Under the pieces are notes generated by a model that was given only the letters and a program-made list of their open reading frames with translations, searched no databases and was not told where the DNA came from. Of a DNA stretch of 64,000 bases, positions 18,383 through 26,753 are shown piece by piece. How positions within the stretch are numbered: the stretch's first letter is position 1; the number at the start of each line of letters is the position of its first letter. The translations under genes were made by a program, and so were the position numbers. The stretch is from assembly GCA_002389505.1 (NCBI GenBank), contig DGPA01000021.1:222280-286279 (forward strand), read 5' to 3'. This DNA comes from Halieaceae bacterium UBA4452. Its GTDB lineage: Bacteria > Pseudomonadota > Gammaproteobacteria > Pseudomonadales > Halieaceae.

Positions 18383-19348
18383 TCAATAGGTGCAGTAGAC
18401 GTCGCTGTAAAGTTCCTCGAGAGAGGGGCGCGGTGCAGCCATGCCGCGCTGAACCCCTTTCTCAATGGCGTCGGCGGCCTTTTCATCCAGCTGATCTAGC
18501 TCTGCTGCCTTCATCCAGCCTTCATCAATAACGCGTTTTCTGAAGATCTTTAAACAGTCTTTGTGCTCGCGCAGATACGCTATTTCACCCTCGCCCCGAT
18601 AAGCCTGCGGATCACCGATAAAATGGCCGTCATAACGAATCACATCAGCCTCAATGCCATAGGGCCCCTTACCCGACCGGCAGTGTTTAATGGCCTTCTT
18701 GGACGCCTCATAGACCGCGAAAAAGTCAGTGCCATCCACCGTGTCACAGGGAATATTAAACGCGCGCACACGTTCAGCAATCTCCCCCGAAACCGCATAC
18801 GAATCGCCCGTACCCTCTGCGAGGTGATTATTTTCAAATACAAAGAAATGCGGCAGATCAAGTACGCCCGCCAGGTTCAGTGCCTCCATTACCGTCCCTT
18901 GATTGGAGGATCCATCACCACTAAACGACACGGCGACGTCGGGCTTACCCAAGGTCTTAATCGATAAAGCGGCGCCGTTACATAGCGGCGGTCCACCACC
19001 GACAATGGCGTTCGCACCGAGCATACCTTTGTCAATATCGGCAATGTGCATGGAACCGCCTTTGCCTTTACACAGCCCCCCCGATTTACCCATAATTTCA
19101 AGAATCATTAGTTCAATATCACAGCCTTTGGCGATGCAGTGACCATGTCCTCGGTGCGTACTACCGATGATGTCATCATCGGACAAGTGCATACAGACAC
19201 CGACGCCTACCGCCTCCTGACCATCGTAGGTGTGAACGAAGCCAGGAATATTTCCCGCCATAAATTCCTTGATCATTCGCTCTTCGAATTGGCGGATGGT
19301 GGTCATCGTTGTATACGCCTCCACCAAAAACTGCTTTGAATACTTCAT
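18383..19348 (-). CDS. 2-oxoacid/acetoin dehydrogenase E1 component, alpha subunit
   Basis: A 321-aa E1 alpha subunit. The thiamine-diphosphate motif runs from GDGSSNQG through to FENN, about 27 residues, near the middle. The early YDGQEAVGVG and GSTHRGHGHCIAKG segments are typical of the pyruvate/acetoin dehydrogenase alpha family. It decarboxylates a 2-oxoacid (or cleaves acetoin) and passes the acyl group to the lipoyl-lysine of E2. No E3 is encoded in this window, so the complex must borrow the housekeeping dihydrolipoamide dehydrogenase. It is the first gene of a leftward operon running to 9.9 kb. Confidence 0.94.
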   Translation of the reverse strand: MKYSKQFLVEAYTTMTTIRQFEERMIKEFMAGNIPGFVHTYDGQEAVGVGVCMHLSDDDIIGSTHRGHGHCIAKGCDIELMILEIMGKSGGLCKGKGGSMHIADIDKGMLGANAIVGGGPPLCNGAALSIKTLGKPDVAVSFSGDGSSNQGTVMEALNLAGVLDLPHFFVFENNHLAEGTGDSYAVSGEIAERVRAFNIPCDTVDGTDFFAVYEASKKAIKHCRSGKGPYGIEADVIRYDGHFIGDPQAYRGEGEIAYLREHKDCLKIFRKRVIDEGWMKAAELDQLDEKAADAIEKGVQRGMAAPRPSLEELYSDVYCTY

Positions 19349-19382
19349 CCTATTGTCCTTGATATGTGTTCAAGCATTTTTG

Positions 19383-19432
19383 ATACTAGAAACCAAAACG
19401 AAAAAAAGCAAGCACGATTGTTTAGAACAATC
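19383..19432 (-). promoter_or_regulatory. Operator copy 3 between the tetR-like gene and the E1-E2 operon
   Basis: GCAAGC-acgatt-GTTTAG (19408-19425) matches the cluster motif. Overlapping it is a perfect inverted repeat GATTGTT-tag-AACAATC (19416-19432). On the minus strand TTGCTT (19411-19406) and TAGTAT (19388-19383) with a 17-bp spacer form a sigma70-like promoter for the E1alpha operon, and the motif covers its -35 box. Because the region lies upstream of the TetR gene too, autoregulation is likely. Binding itself is inferred. Confidence 0.6.
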
Positions 19433-19522
19433 ACACGCAATTGCGCAGCAGAGCAAAACGCGATATATAAGCAGCTTGTCGATTTCACTCACCAGGTTAA
19501 CCGCCGCAGTAGAAGGGCACGC

Positions 19523-20236
19523 ATGAACAAAGTCAGCCAAACGAAGGCGCGAAAAAAAATCAAGTCCGCCAGCCCCACGCAGCGAGCACAGAAAGCCGAC
19601 GGTACACCGTCCCGCGACGGCGTTGGCTGGCAGGCTGAAAAAAGCGCTATGACTCGCAAAGCGATTTTAGAGGCGGCCATGGAATGCTTTGTTAACCGGG
19701 GCTACAACAAGACCACAACAGCTATGATAGCCGCGCAGGCTGGCGTATCTAGAGGCGCAATGATGCATCATTTTTCCTCTCGCTCAGCGGTTATGGAAGC
19801 GGTTGTCGCTTATTTACACACGCGTCGACTAGAGGAATATCGCGGATTGATGGCCGATATCGACATGCCAGAGAAACAGCTGACTCGGGCAGATATCCGA
19901 CGCTCGGTGCAGGCCGCCTGGGACTACGTCAATATGCCCTCGTTCGTCGCGTATCAAGAGCTGCTCGCGGCAGCGCGCACAGATTCCGAGTTAGCTGAGG
20001 TTATTGGTGAAGTCGAGCGAGACTTTGAGCAGCAATTTTTGCGCACCGTAAAATCCGTGTTTCCCCACTGGAAAAAAGTCAAATCCTTGCAGGCGGCGCA
20101 CGATCTGGTTCAGTTTGTTATGAATGGTATGGCTGTTAACTATCGCTTTGCCAATCGCAAAAAGCGCGCCGAGCGAGTGATCGACCTCGTCACCGATCAA
20201 CTGGCAGTGGTATATGCGGTTGAAAAGCCCGCCTAA
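19523..20236 (+). CDS. TetR/AcrR family transcriptional regulator
   Basis: A 237-aa TetR-type repressor. The DNA-binding domain spans about residues 43-90, with AILEAAMECFVNRGYNKTTT followed by the helix-turn-helix IAAQAGVSRGAMMHHFSS. The C-terminal ligand domain is unassigned. A basic, low-complexity N-tail of about 40 residues precedes the domain and is longer than usual. I choose the ATG at 19523 because AGAAGG lies 6-7 bp upstream; a longer frame back to 19364 would run through the operator. It is the only transcription regulator seen in the catabolic cluster and the best candidate to bind the repeated 18-bp motif. Confidence 0.92.
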   Translation: MNKVSQTKARKKIKSASPTQRAQKADGTPSRDGVGWQAEKSAMTRKAILEAAMECFVNRGYNKTTTAMIAAQAGVSRGAMMHHFSSRSAVMEAVVAYLHTRRLEEYRGLMADIDMPEKQLTRADIRRSVQAAWDYVNMPSFVAYQELLAAARTDSELAEVIGEVERDFEQQFLRTVKSVFPHWKKVKSLQAAHDLVQFVMNGMAVNYRFANRKKRAERVIDLVTDQLAVVYAVEKPA

Positions 20237-20338
20237 TGTGCGGCCGTTGACTCCCCTCTTGGGACGGTGGCCGGTCATGCTGGACGCTTAGCGCCCTGCT
20301 ATCGCCGGGTTCACACCACGCTATTGTTGTTGAAAAAA

Positions 20339-20356
20339 ACATGCTGTATTGTCTTT
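20339..20356 (+). promoter_or_regulatory. Operator copy 4
   Basis: ACATGC-tgtatt-GTCTTT, preceded by a run of seven A, lies 40 bp before the start codon of the following SDR. It shares the A-run, the ACA left half and the TTGT core with the other copies but is one of the less symmetrical ones. A TTGTCT -35-like box (20349-20354) overlaps it; the matching -10 is weak. Confidence 0.4.
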
Positions 20357-20395
20357 TTGTGCCACATTCAACCATCAAGCCGCAGAGGGTTTCGC

Positions 20396-21205
20396 ATGTT
20401 GGGTTGCTTTTCTGGGGCGGGTAAGATCGTCTCTATTGTCGGAGCGGGCAGCCCCGATAACATGGGCCAAGTGATGGCCCGAAAATTTGCCGAGACGGGT
20501 GCAACCGTCGTGGTATCTGGGCGTCGTACCGAGGTGTTGATGGCCCTGGCCAATGACATCGCTGGCGACTGGGTCGAATGCGATTTCTGTGATCGCTCGT
20601 CAATTAACACCATGATCACGACGATTGTTGAGCGCCATGGCGGCATTGATGTCGCTATCAATGCCACTGGCTGGGGATTGTTAACGCCCTTTTGCGACAC
20701 GACCGAGGAAGAGCTTGATCGCATGGTCGATTTACAATTTAAAGGCCCCTATATTTGGCTACAGCGACTCGTTGAAGTTATGTCGGCGCGCCAGGCAGGT
20801 AATATTATTCAGATTTCCTCGGCTACCGCTAACATCATGCTCGATAACCATGCGGCGTACATGGGTACGAAGGCGGGTATCGATCACGTGATACGCACAG
20901 TCGCTAACGAATTTGGTGCATGTGGTATTCGAGCCAACACGATATCGCCTGGATTGACCGATACGCCAATGACCGCTGAGGCCATGCAAAGTCAGGCGCT
21001 GGTCGATGCGTTTGAGCAATGTTACCCCCTAGGGCGGATTGGGACGTCCAACGACATCGCCGCCGCCGCTTTATTCTTGGCCAGTGACGATTGCTTCATG
21101 ACCGGTGAAAACTTACAGGTCAATGGCGGGCTGTGTCTAAGGCGCAATCCTCGAGCCGAGGAATTACACGCGGCCATGGTAGCCGCCGGCGACATACCAC
21201 TGTAA
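20396..21205 (+). CDS. Short-chain dehydrogenase/reductase (SDR)
   Basis: A 269-aa SDR. The nucleotide-binding motif is atypical: SIVGAGSPDNMGQVMA, where the usual TGxxxGxG is changed. The active site Ser is in ISSATAN and the Tyr-Lys pair in YMGTK. The C-terminus has the common TGENLQVNGG. It likely oxidises a hydroxyl or reduces a ketone with NAD(P)(H). The ATG at 20396 is preceded by GAGGG; a longer frame upstream (to 20267) crosses the operator and is rejected. It begins a rightward group with a second SDR and a SnoaL-like gene. It resembles the SDR at 27058, which has the same unusual motif. Confidence 0.9.
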   Translation: MLGCFSGAGKIVSIVGAGSPDNMGQVMARKFAETGATVVVSGRRTEVLMALANDIAGDWVECDFCDRSSINTMITTIVERHGGIDVAINATGWGLLTPFCDTTEEELDRMVDLQFKGPYIWLQRLVEVMSARQAGNIIQISSATANIMLDNHAAYMGTKAGIDHVIRTVANEFGACGIRANTISPGLTDTPMTAEAMQSQALVDAFEQCYPLGRIGTSNDIAAAALFLASDDCFMTGENLQVNGGLCLRRNPRAEELHAAMVAAGDIPL

Positions 21206-21254
21206 GCAGTCGCTATTTTGGTTCAACCTATAGAAGTAAACAGGAGTACATAGC

Positions 21255-22019
21255 ATGGGATTAGTACAAGACAAGATCTGCTTGGTCACCGGCGGGGCAT
21301 CGAACCCAGGCCTTGGTCATGCCATTGCACATAAATTCGCCGCTGAGGGAGCGAGGGTTATTGTCACCGATATGGATAAGGCGGGTGCTGCGCGAACAGC
21401 GAAAGAGATTACTGCGGCCGGCGGAAAGGCCGTATCGTGGCGTCAAGATGTGACCGTAGAGGCTGAGTGGGACAGTACAATAACGCAGATTAAAAGCGAC
21501 TTCGGACGCCTAGATACGCTAGTCAACAACGCCGGCATGGTCATACTCAAGCCCATTGAGGATTTCACCCTCGAGGATTTCAACCGGCAAATGTTGGTTA
21601 ATATGACCAGTGTTTTCTTGGGAACTCAGCGCGCAGTGGCCCTTATGCGCGACACTAACACCAAGGGCTCAATTATTAATATGTCCTCTGTGGCAGCCTT
21701 GGTGGGCGTCTATGCGGTATCGGCGTATGCCGCTAGCAAAGCAGGCGTTCTGGGCTTCACCAAAGCCATTGCCGCAGAAACGGCCAAGCAAGGCATTCGC
21801 TGCAACACCATTCACCCGGGAATGATCGCGACAAATATGAATGCTCAGGCAAGCGAGGAAAACGCCGCGGAATACGAGGCCATTACCAGCGCCATTCCCA
21901 TGGGCTACATGGGGCCGCCGTCAACGATTGCCGATGCCGCCCTGTTTCTTGCCAGTGACCTCTCATCTTATGTAACCGGCACACAGCTAGTCGTCGATGG
22001 CGGCATGATTAACCAGTAG
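21255..22019 (+). CDS. Short-chain dehydrogenase/reductase (SDR)
   Basis: A 254-aa SDR of the FabG-like group. The cofactor motif is VTGGASNPGLGHA, NNAG is present (LVNNAGMV), and the catalytic Ser and YAASK follow (MSSVAALVGVYAVSAYAASK). The C-terminal end is TGTQLVVDGGM. It is 49 bp after the previous SDR and 10 bp before a SnoaL-like gene, so the three form one operon. Ribosome site CAGGAG precedes the ATG. Substrate not known; several steps of a ring or side-chain pathway need such dehydrogenases. Confidence 0.93.
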   Translation: MGLVQDKICLVTGGASNPGLGHAIAHKFAAEGARVIVTDMDKAGAARTAKEITAAGGKAVSWRQDVTVEAEWDSTITQIKSDFGRLDTLVNNAGMVILKPIEDFTLEDFNRQMLVNMTSVFLGTQRAVALMRDTNTKGSIINMSSVAALVGVYAVSAYAASKAGVLGFTKAIAAETAKQGIRCNTIHPGMIATNMNAQASEENAAEYEAITSAIPMGYMGPPSTIADAALFLASDLSSYVTGTQLVVDGGMINQ

Positions 22020-22029
22020 AGGAGCCGTC

Positions 22030-22437
22030 ATGATAGACAGCGTTGAAAAAGACAAGCTACACATTAGAGCCCTGCTGGATCGCTACTGCGATGGGGTTAA
22101 CCAGCGAGATGCGGCGATTTGGGGTAGCACGTGGGCGGAGGACGGCGTCTGGGAACTGCCTCATTTGGCCATGGAGGGCATCAGAGGTCGTGAGACGATC
22201 GTCGCCGCTTGGTTGGAAGCCATGAAGCTGTTCCCATTTGTTAACATGATGGCACAACCCGGGTTCATTGACGTCGATGGTGATCACGCGACCATGCGCA
22301 GCTACACCACTGAAGTCGCCGTCACCCAAGAGGGAAAAGACATTCGACCCCGGGGCGAGTACCACGATGAGTGCATTCGAGAAAACGGTGAATGGAAATT
22401 TTCCTTGCGAAAATTCCGAGTCTTACACGGCGAATAA
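22030..22437 (+). CDS. SnoaL/NTF2-like small protein
   Basis: A 135-aa SnoaL-like protein with a classical layout: an N-terminal helix (IRALLDRYCDGVNQRDAAIW), the ED/DG segment WAEDGVWELP, then ATMRSYTTEV and a C-terminal RKFRVLHG. It belongs to the group often found beside SDR and Rieske genes in aromatic and steroid clusters. Dehydratase, isomerase or binding activity is possible; none can be assigned. It follows the SDR by 10 bp with a GAGGAG ribosome site and is probably translated from the same message. Confidence 0.88.
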   Translation: MIDSVEKDKLHIRALLDRYCDGVNQRDAAIWGSTWAEDGVWELPHLAMEGIRGRETIVAAWLEAMKLFPFVNMMAQPGFIDVDGDHATMRSYTTEVAVTQEGKDIRPRGEYHDECIRENGEWKFSLRKFRVLHGE

Positions 22438-22543
22438 CCCTCGTTTCAACTGTGGATCTATGAAACGCATCTTCGCCTCGCCACCACGTCCTGAAGGACC
22501 TAATGGGATAGTCCGCATGCTATCTGAACGGGCTTTGCTGACG

Positions 22544-23332
22544 CTACACCCCGGGCAGTCCCGCCGTCGATGCGCCATCAATGACCAGCTCTGAGCCAGT
22601 CATGAACTTCGACTCGTCCGAGCCTAAATAGGTCAATAAAGCCACCACTTCCTCCAGTTGTCCCATGCGACCGACAGGCGCTATGTTCTCCAGCATACCC
22701 CGCGCCACACTCGGATCGGGCGCGCTGTTTATGGCTCCCTCGATAAGCGCGGTTTCGATAACGCCTGGGTGAATAGTGTTAACACGGATATTGGTTTTTT
22801 CGCGCGCCAAGTGAACGGCGCTGGATTTTGCCAAGAGGCGTAACGCACCCTTGGTGGTGGAGTAGGTCACATCACCGGCCAGCGCTAAAATACCATTGAT
22901 TGAGCTATTGAGAATGATTGAACCTCCTGAGCCATCAGGATTAGCGCGCATTAACTCCACACTCGCTTTAATGGTGAGCATGGGCCCCGTCAAATTGATA
23001 TCCAGTAGATTCTGCCAGGCGTCGAATTCCACCGTTTCAATATCACTGTCGCCGACATTGGTGCCCGCATTTGCAAAGGCGATATCGAGACGGCCAAAGT
23101 TGTCACGAACCGCACGCTTCACCCCTTCCCACCCGGCAACATCTTGAACGGCGTGCTTGATAAACACCGCGCCGTTGGCCTGGGCTATGGCATTGCCGGC
23201 CTCGCTGTTGTTACCGGTAAACACCACGTTGGCTCCCTGTCGGGTAAACCCTTCGACTGCCGCCTTGCCAATACCACTGGTGCCACCCGTAATAAGTGCA
23301 ACTTTTCCTTCCAATCTAACGGTCGCGGTCAT
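22544..23332 (-). CDS. Short-chain dehydrogenase/reductase (SDR)
   Basis: A 262-aa classical SDR: cofactor motif ITGGTSGIGKAA, NAG-type strand FANAGTNVGD, catalytic segment NSSINGILALAGDVTYSTTK, and the C-terminal MTGSELVIDGAS. NAD(P)-dependent alcohol/ketone interconversion. It is convergent with the SnoaL-like gene on its left and divergent from the ABM protein gene on its right; the 282-bp gap to the latter carries operator copy 5. It stands alone on its strand here. Confidence 0.93.
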   Translation of the reverse strand: MTATVRLEGKVALITGGTSGIGKAAVEGFTRQGANVVFTGNNSEAGNAIAQANGAVFIKHAVQDVAGWEGVKRAVRDNFGRLDIAFANAGTNVGDSDIETVEFDAWQNLLDINLTGPMLTIKASVELMRANPDGSGGSIILNSSINGILALAGDVTYSTTKGALRLLAKSSAVHLAREKTNIRVNTIHPGVIETALIEGAINSAPDPSVARGMLENIAPVGRMGQLEEVVALLTYLGSDESKFMTGSELVIDGASTAGLPGV

Positions 23333-23494
23333 AGCGCTTTCCTAGCAATGAGTATCAATGTAAAGCCGCCCATAGCCGCATGGCACCCATGCCTAACGTA
23401 GCCGTGCAAAAAGCAGTCTCCATCGTTTAGGCTGACATTGCATACGGGTTTTTACAGGTCTGTGGGATAAGATTATTCATGCGCCACGAAAAAA

Positions 23495-23512
23495 GCAAGC
23501 ACGCTTGACTTT
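23495..23512 (+). promoter_or_regulatory. Operator copy 5
   Basis: GCAAGC-acgctt-GACTTT, preceded by an A-run; the core CAAGC-ac-GCTTG is a perfect palindrome. The 16-base stretch from the A-run into GCAAGCACG is identical to operator copy 3. TTGACT (23505-23510) overlapping the right half and a second TTGACA (23520-23525) are possible -35 boxes; no strong -10 is evident. It lies in the gap between the SDR (leftward) and the ABM gene (rightward). Confidence 0.5.
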
Positions 23513-23614
23513 TTATTTATTGACACCTAGCCTCACCGGTATTAGTCGGCCTCTGCTTGTTTGCCCTCTTGGCTTTGCAGAACGCTACGTTACCGCTGAC
23601 AGGAGTCGTCCGCC

Positions 23615-23935
23615 ATGAGTAAACTCGCTATTATCGCCTGCATTAGTTTAAGCAAAGACAGTGCACCCCTGTATATCAAAGGTGCGCAAGCGCTGATTGC
23701 ACCCACTCGCGCAGAGCCAGGCTGCGAGTTATACGGTATGGCGATTGACGTCAGTGATCCGACAAAAGTGTGGATCTCCGAGCAGTGGGCGTCGCAAGAA
23801 GCCTTAAACGACCATTTTGCAACGGATCATGTAAAAGGGTTTTTAGCGTATGTAGGGTCCCTGGACGTCTTAAATATTGAGACCCGACAATATGATGTGA
23901 CGAATGTTGGGCCGGTCGTATTCCCCAGCGATTAG
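23615..23935 (+). CDS. Antibiotic-biosynthesis-monooxygenase (ABM) domain protein
   Basis: A 106-aa ABM-domain protein (dimeric alpha-beta barrel). The family signature is visible as EPGCELYGMAID, then VWISEQWASQEALNDHFATDHVKGF. Members include cofactor-free quinol monooxygenases and proteins with no known reaction. It precedes the Rieske oxygenase gene by 49 bp on the same strand and is probably co-expressed. A good GGAG ribosome site lies in front. It might act on a hydroxylated or quinol intermediate; this is inference. Confidence 0.88.
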   Translation: MSKLAIIACISLSKDSAPLYIKGAQALIAPTRAEPGCELYGMAIDVSDPTKVWISEQWASQEALNDHFATDHVKGFLAYVGSLDVLNIETRQYDVTNVGPVVFPSD

Positions 23936-23984
23936 AGCGGCCACACTCCGAACATAAGCACGACGCATGAAGAGAGGACATAAC

Positions 23985-25166
23985 GTGGATGCACAGGATA
24001 GAAACGCTCAGTACAACCGAATGGTTGTACGCATGATGGAACATGTGGAAAACGGTACCACCGACTGGGCAGAAGACACCATGATCATCGCCTCATCGGA
24101 GTACACCGAGTCCGAGTTCTGGCAAACCGAAATGGCATGTGTGTATAGAAAACTGCCGATTTTAGTGGGTATGAGTCACGAGATTCCTGCGCCCGGTGAT
24201 TTTAAAACCCTCGATATCCTCGATATTCCACTCATTATGACTCGGCAGGCTGATAACTCAGTGCGCGTGTTGATGAATGTGTGTAGTCATCGCTCTATGA
24301 TTTTGGTCAAAGAGCCGGTGGGTAATAAACGGGTATTCACCTGCCCGTATCATGCCTGGTCATTTAGCAACGACGGCTCATTGCGGGCGGTCGCTGAGGC
24401 CTCAAAATTTGGTGATGAATGTAAAGATCGACACTTGGTGCAATTCCCCTGTCACGAGGAAGGCGGGCTGATTTTCGCGGTCCTCGATCCTGATTCAGAT
24501 ATCGATATTCGCGCATTTCTAGGCGGCATGATGGACGATGTGGCCGCCAAGGGCATGGAAAACTGGAGCTATATTGGTAATCGCGTGATTACTGGCGCCA
24601 ACTGGAAAGTCGCTTATGATGGTTACTTGGAGGGGTATCACTTTAAAAGTGCACACCCAGAGACCATCGAGCCACGGACATTTTCTAATATTATGGAGTT
24701 CGATGCTCACGGACCACACTTGATTGTCGGTTACCCCCAGAAAACCATTCTGAACTTGCGGGAAAAGCCTGAGGACACGCTTTACGCCTGCGAAAATGAT
24801 GGCTATGACTTTATTCGTCTTTTCTTTCCCAATACCTCTGTTTTTATGGCCCCGGAAATTACCCAGGTTGCGCAATTAATCCCCGGGCCCGAGCCCGGTC
24901 AGAACACCACGATTTTGCACTTTTTACACCCGAACGCACCAGCATCCGACGAAGAAGTGGCCGCCCGAGAGCAAATGGCTGATTGGTTGCAAGACGTCGT
25001 CGACACAGAGGACTATAAAGTGGGTCTACAGGTACAGCGCGGCATGGCGTCAGGACTACAAAAAAATGTCGTGTTCGGGCGTAATGAGCGTGGCAACCAG
25101 TTCGTTCACCGATGGATTCATCACTATATGAACAACGATCCCGGGGCAAAGGAGCCGACCCTTTGA
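23985..25166 (+). CDS. Rieske non-haem iron oxygenase, alpha subunit
   Basis: A 393-aa alpha subunit. Rieske ligands are C100-x-H102 and C120-x2-H123 (NVCSHRS, CPYHAW); the iron-binding histidines are H219 and H224 in EGYHFKSAH. The GTG at 23985 is preferred because AGAGAGGA lies 6 bp upstream; an ATG at 23967 overlaps that site and has no ribosome signal of its own. The C-terminal domain has FFPNTSVFMAPE. It resembles the 5'-truncated oxygenase at the left edge in layout (NWK, then H-x4-H). A rho-independent terminator follows directly. Confidence 0.94.
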   Translation: MDAQDRNAQYNRMVVRMMEHVENGTTDWAEDTMIIASSEYTESEFWQTEMACVYRKLPILVGMSHEIPAPGDFKTLDILDIPLIMTRQADNSVRVLMNVCSHRSMILVKEPVGNKRVFTCPYHAWSFSNDGSLRAVAEASKFGDECKDRHLVQFPCHEEGGLIFAVLDPDSDIDIRAFLGGMMDDVAAKGMENWSYIGNRVITGANWKVAYDGYLEGYHFKSAHPETIEPRTFSNIMEFDAHGPHLIVGYPQKTILNLREKPEDTLYACENDGYDFIRLFFPNTSVFMAPEITQVAQLIPGPEPGQNTTILHFLHPNAPASDEEVAAREQMADWLQDVVDTEDYKVGLQVQRGMASGLQKNVVFGRNERGNQFVHRWIHHYMNNDPGAKEPTL

Positions 25167-25184
25167 TACGGCGCTGGCAAATGC

Positions 25185-25210
25185 AAAAAAGCGACCACGG
25201 TCGCCTTTTT
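25185..25210. terminator. Rho-independent terminator, bidirectional
   Basis: GCGAC-cacg-GTCGC is flanked by six A on the left and five T on the right, 18 bp after the Rieske gene stop and 36 bp before the stop of the convergent reductase gene. The symmetry lets it end both transcripts. Confidence 0.75.
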
Positions 25211-25245
25211 AACGGATTGGGTGCCAACAGGCTGCTAGAAATCGC

Positions 25246-26256
25246 TTAAACCTTGACCATCAGCTTGCCGTTGTTCTTGCCTTCAAACAGTAAGTTGTAC
25301 GCCTCTAGACAGTGGTCAAAGCCATCAACAATATGCTCTTTAAACGTCAGTTGATCGGCTTGAAGCCATTGCGTCAACTGCGCTTGTCCTTCGCCAAAAC
25401 GGGTAAGATAGTCACTGATAAGATAACCCTTCACCGTGACACTCCGCGCTAACACCTGCCACCAATTATACGGGCCGGGGACGGGCTCGCTACTGTTATA
25501 GCTGCTGATACTGCCGCAGAATACCACTGTCGCGTCTTTGTTAAGGTTCATCAGGGCGGCGTCTAAGGTTTCGCCGCCCACGTTATCGAAAAAGACATCA
25601 ACACCCTCGGGGCACGCGCGTCGAATGGCTGCCTCAAGATCGCCACAGGTTTTATAATTGAGACAGTCGTCGAACCCCAGTTCCTCTGTCACCCATTGGC
25701 ATTTTTCATCACTGCCCGCTAAGCCAACAACACGCAGGCCTTTGATTTTCGCTATTTGGCCGCCAATGGAGCCCACAGCACCCGCAGCCGCACTCATGAG
25801 CAGCGTTTGTCCGCTCTTAATATCACCGGCGGAGAGCAGACCAAAATAGGGTGTCAGGCCGACCGCACCAAGAATGCTCAGGTAATAATGATCTGGAAAA
25901 GGACTGTCTTCCGGGATTTTGCTGAAGTAGTCCGCAGGCGCTGTACACAGGGTTTCCCAGCCCGACATGCCATACACTCGATCGCCCGCAGTAAAATCCG
26001 GGCTCCTACTTTCGACCACGGTACCCGCTACCGTGGCGCGAATAGGTTCACCCAAGCCAATGGGGGGTAGGTAACTCGGTGTATCCGACATCCACCCACG
26101 AATGGCGGGATCCAACGAAAAGTAACTGGTAGCAATAAGCAGATGGTTGTCGGGGGTTTCGGGCACCGGCGACTCAATAATATCGACATCGGCTCTGGTA
26201 GGTACACTTGCCGGTCGCTGCTTTAAGACCCAAGACCGCTTGTTAGCTGGTTTCAT
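25246..26256 (-). CDS. NADP-dependent medium-chain oxidoreductase (CurA/PTGR-like)
   Basis: A 336-aa zinc-independent MDR protein. The N-terminal region has SLDPAIRGWMSD and IRATVAGTVVES; the nucleotide-binding region has LMSAAAGAVGSIGGQIAKIKG and FFDNVGGETLDAALM, which mark the leukotriene/2-alkenal reductase group. Such enzymes reduce alpha,beta-enones or enals. It is homologous along its length to the 334-aa protein at 27959, so the cluster has two copies. It is divergent from the Rieske ferredoxin gene across an operator-bearing gap. Confidence 0.93.
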   Translation of the reverse strand: MKPANKRSWVLKQRPASVPTRADVDIIESPVPETPDNHLLIATSYFSLDPAIRGWMSDTPSYLPPIGLGEPIRATVAGTVVESRSPDFTAGDRVYGMSGWETLCTAPADYFSKIPEDSPFPDHYYLSILGAVGLTPYFGLLSAGDIKSGQTLLMSAAAGAVGSIGGQIAKIKGLRVVGLAGSDEKCQWVTEELGFDDCLNYKTCGDLEAAIRRACPEGVDVFFDNVGGETLDAALMNLNKDATVVFCGSISSYNSSEPVPGPYNWWQVLARSVTVKGYLISDYLTRFGEGQAQLTQWLQADQLTFKEHIVDGFDHCLEAYNLLFEGKNNGKLMVKV

Positions 26257-26328
26257 TTTAACCTCGTGCGTTTTTCATGACTGGGAGAAAACCCGGGCTG
26301 GGCAATGACACTGCGAATGCCTGCAAAA

Positions 26329-26374
26329 AGAATCAACCCTGTTTGTTTTTCTAACACGCGGCTAATGTTATACT
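26329..26374 (+). promoter_or_regulatory. Operator copy 6 with rightward promoter
   Basis: AGAATC-aaccct-GTTTGT (26329-26346) closely matches copy 7 at 26.9 kb: the two share AATCAAC-x-CTGTTTGT. TTGTTT (26344-26349) and TATACT (26369-26374), 19 bp apart, form a likely promoter for the Rieske ferredoxin gene; the right half-site overlaps the -35 box. Confidence 0.55.
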
Positions 26375-26441
26375 GCGACGACGCAGATGTCCTCATTTTT
26401 TAACGGGTAGCTCACGCCCTTCTCACATGGAGATAGCTCTT

Positions 26442-26753
26442 ATGTCTGCTTTTGTGTCCGCGTTTCCCGATAAGGAACTTGATAACAATACCAGTCGTGC
26501 GGTGGAACTTGGAGGGAAGCGCTTATTGGTCTGCCGTGCCAGCGGAGAGCTCTATGCTGTTGACAATCGCTGCAGTCACCAGGAGGCCGAGCTTGCTGGC
26601 GGCCGTATCCGCGGATGCTTTATTTCTTGCCCCCTTCATGGTGTGCGCTTCAACCTTAAAGACGGCGAACCCATGGGGCACCTGACCCGCTTGGCGATCG
26701 CTACCTACCCCGTGCGAGTGGTAGGCGGAATGATTGAAGTGGACGTCAGCTGA
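26442..26753 (+). CDS. Rieske-type ferredoxin
   Basis: A 103-aa small Rieske protein with ligands C44-x-H46 and C63-x2-H66 (RCSHQEAEL, SCPLHGVRF). It is similar to the ferredoxin components of biphenyl/naphthalene-type dioxygenases and carries electrons from a reductase to a Rieske oxygenase. The start at 26442 has GGAGA 8 bp upstream; an ATG at 26427 is in frame but overlaps that signal. No oxygenase gene is adjacent, so it could serve any of the three alpha subunits, while the adrenodoxin-type ferredoxin may serve the P450 (inference). Confidence 0.93.
   Translation: MSAFVSAFPDKELDNNTSRAVELGGKRLLVCRASGELYAVDNRCSHQEAELAGGRIRGCFISCPLHGVRFNLKDGEPMGHLTRLAIATYPVRVVGGMIEVDVS

Noticed and set aside
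19364..19522. Longer N-terminus for the TetR protein starting at 19364
   Set aside because: It would translate through the operator and has no ribosome site; the ATG at 19523 has AGAAGG in front.
22488..22499. GTCCT-ga-AGGAC hairpin between convergent SnoaL-like and SDR genes as a terminator
   Set aside because: The stem is short, the loop is only two bases and no T-run follows on either strand.
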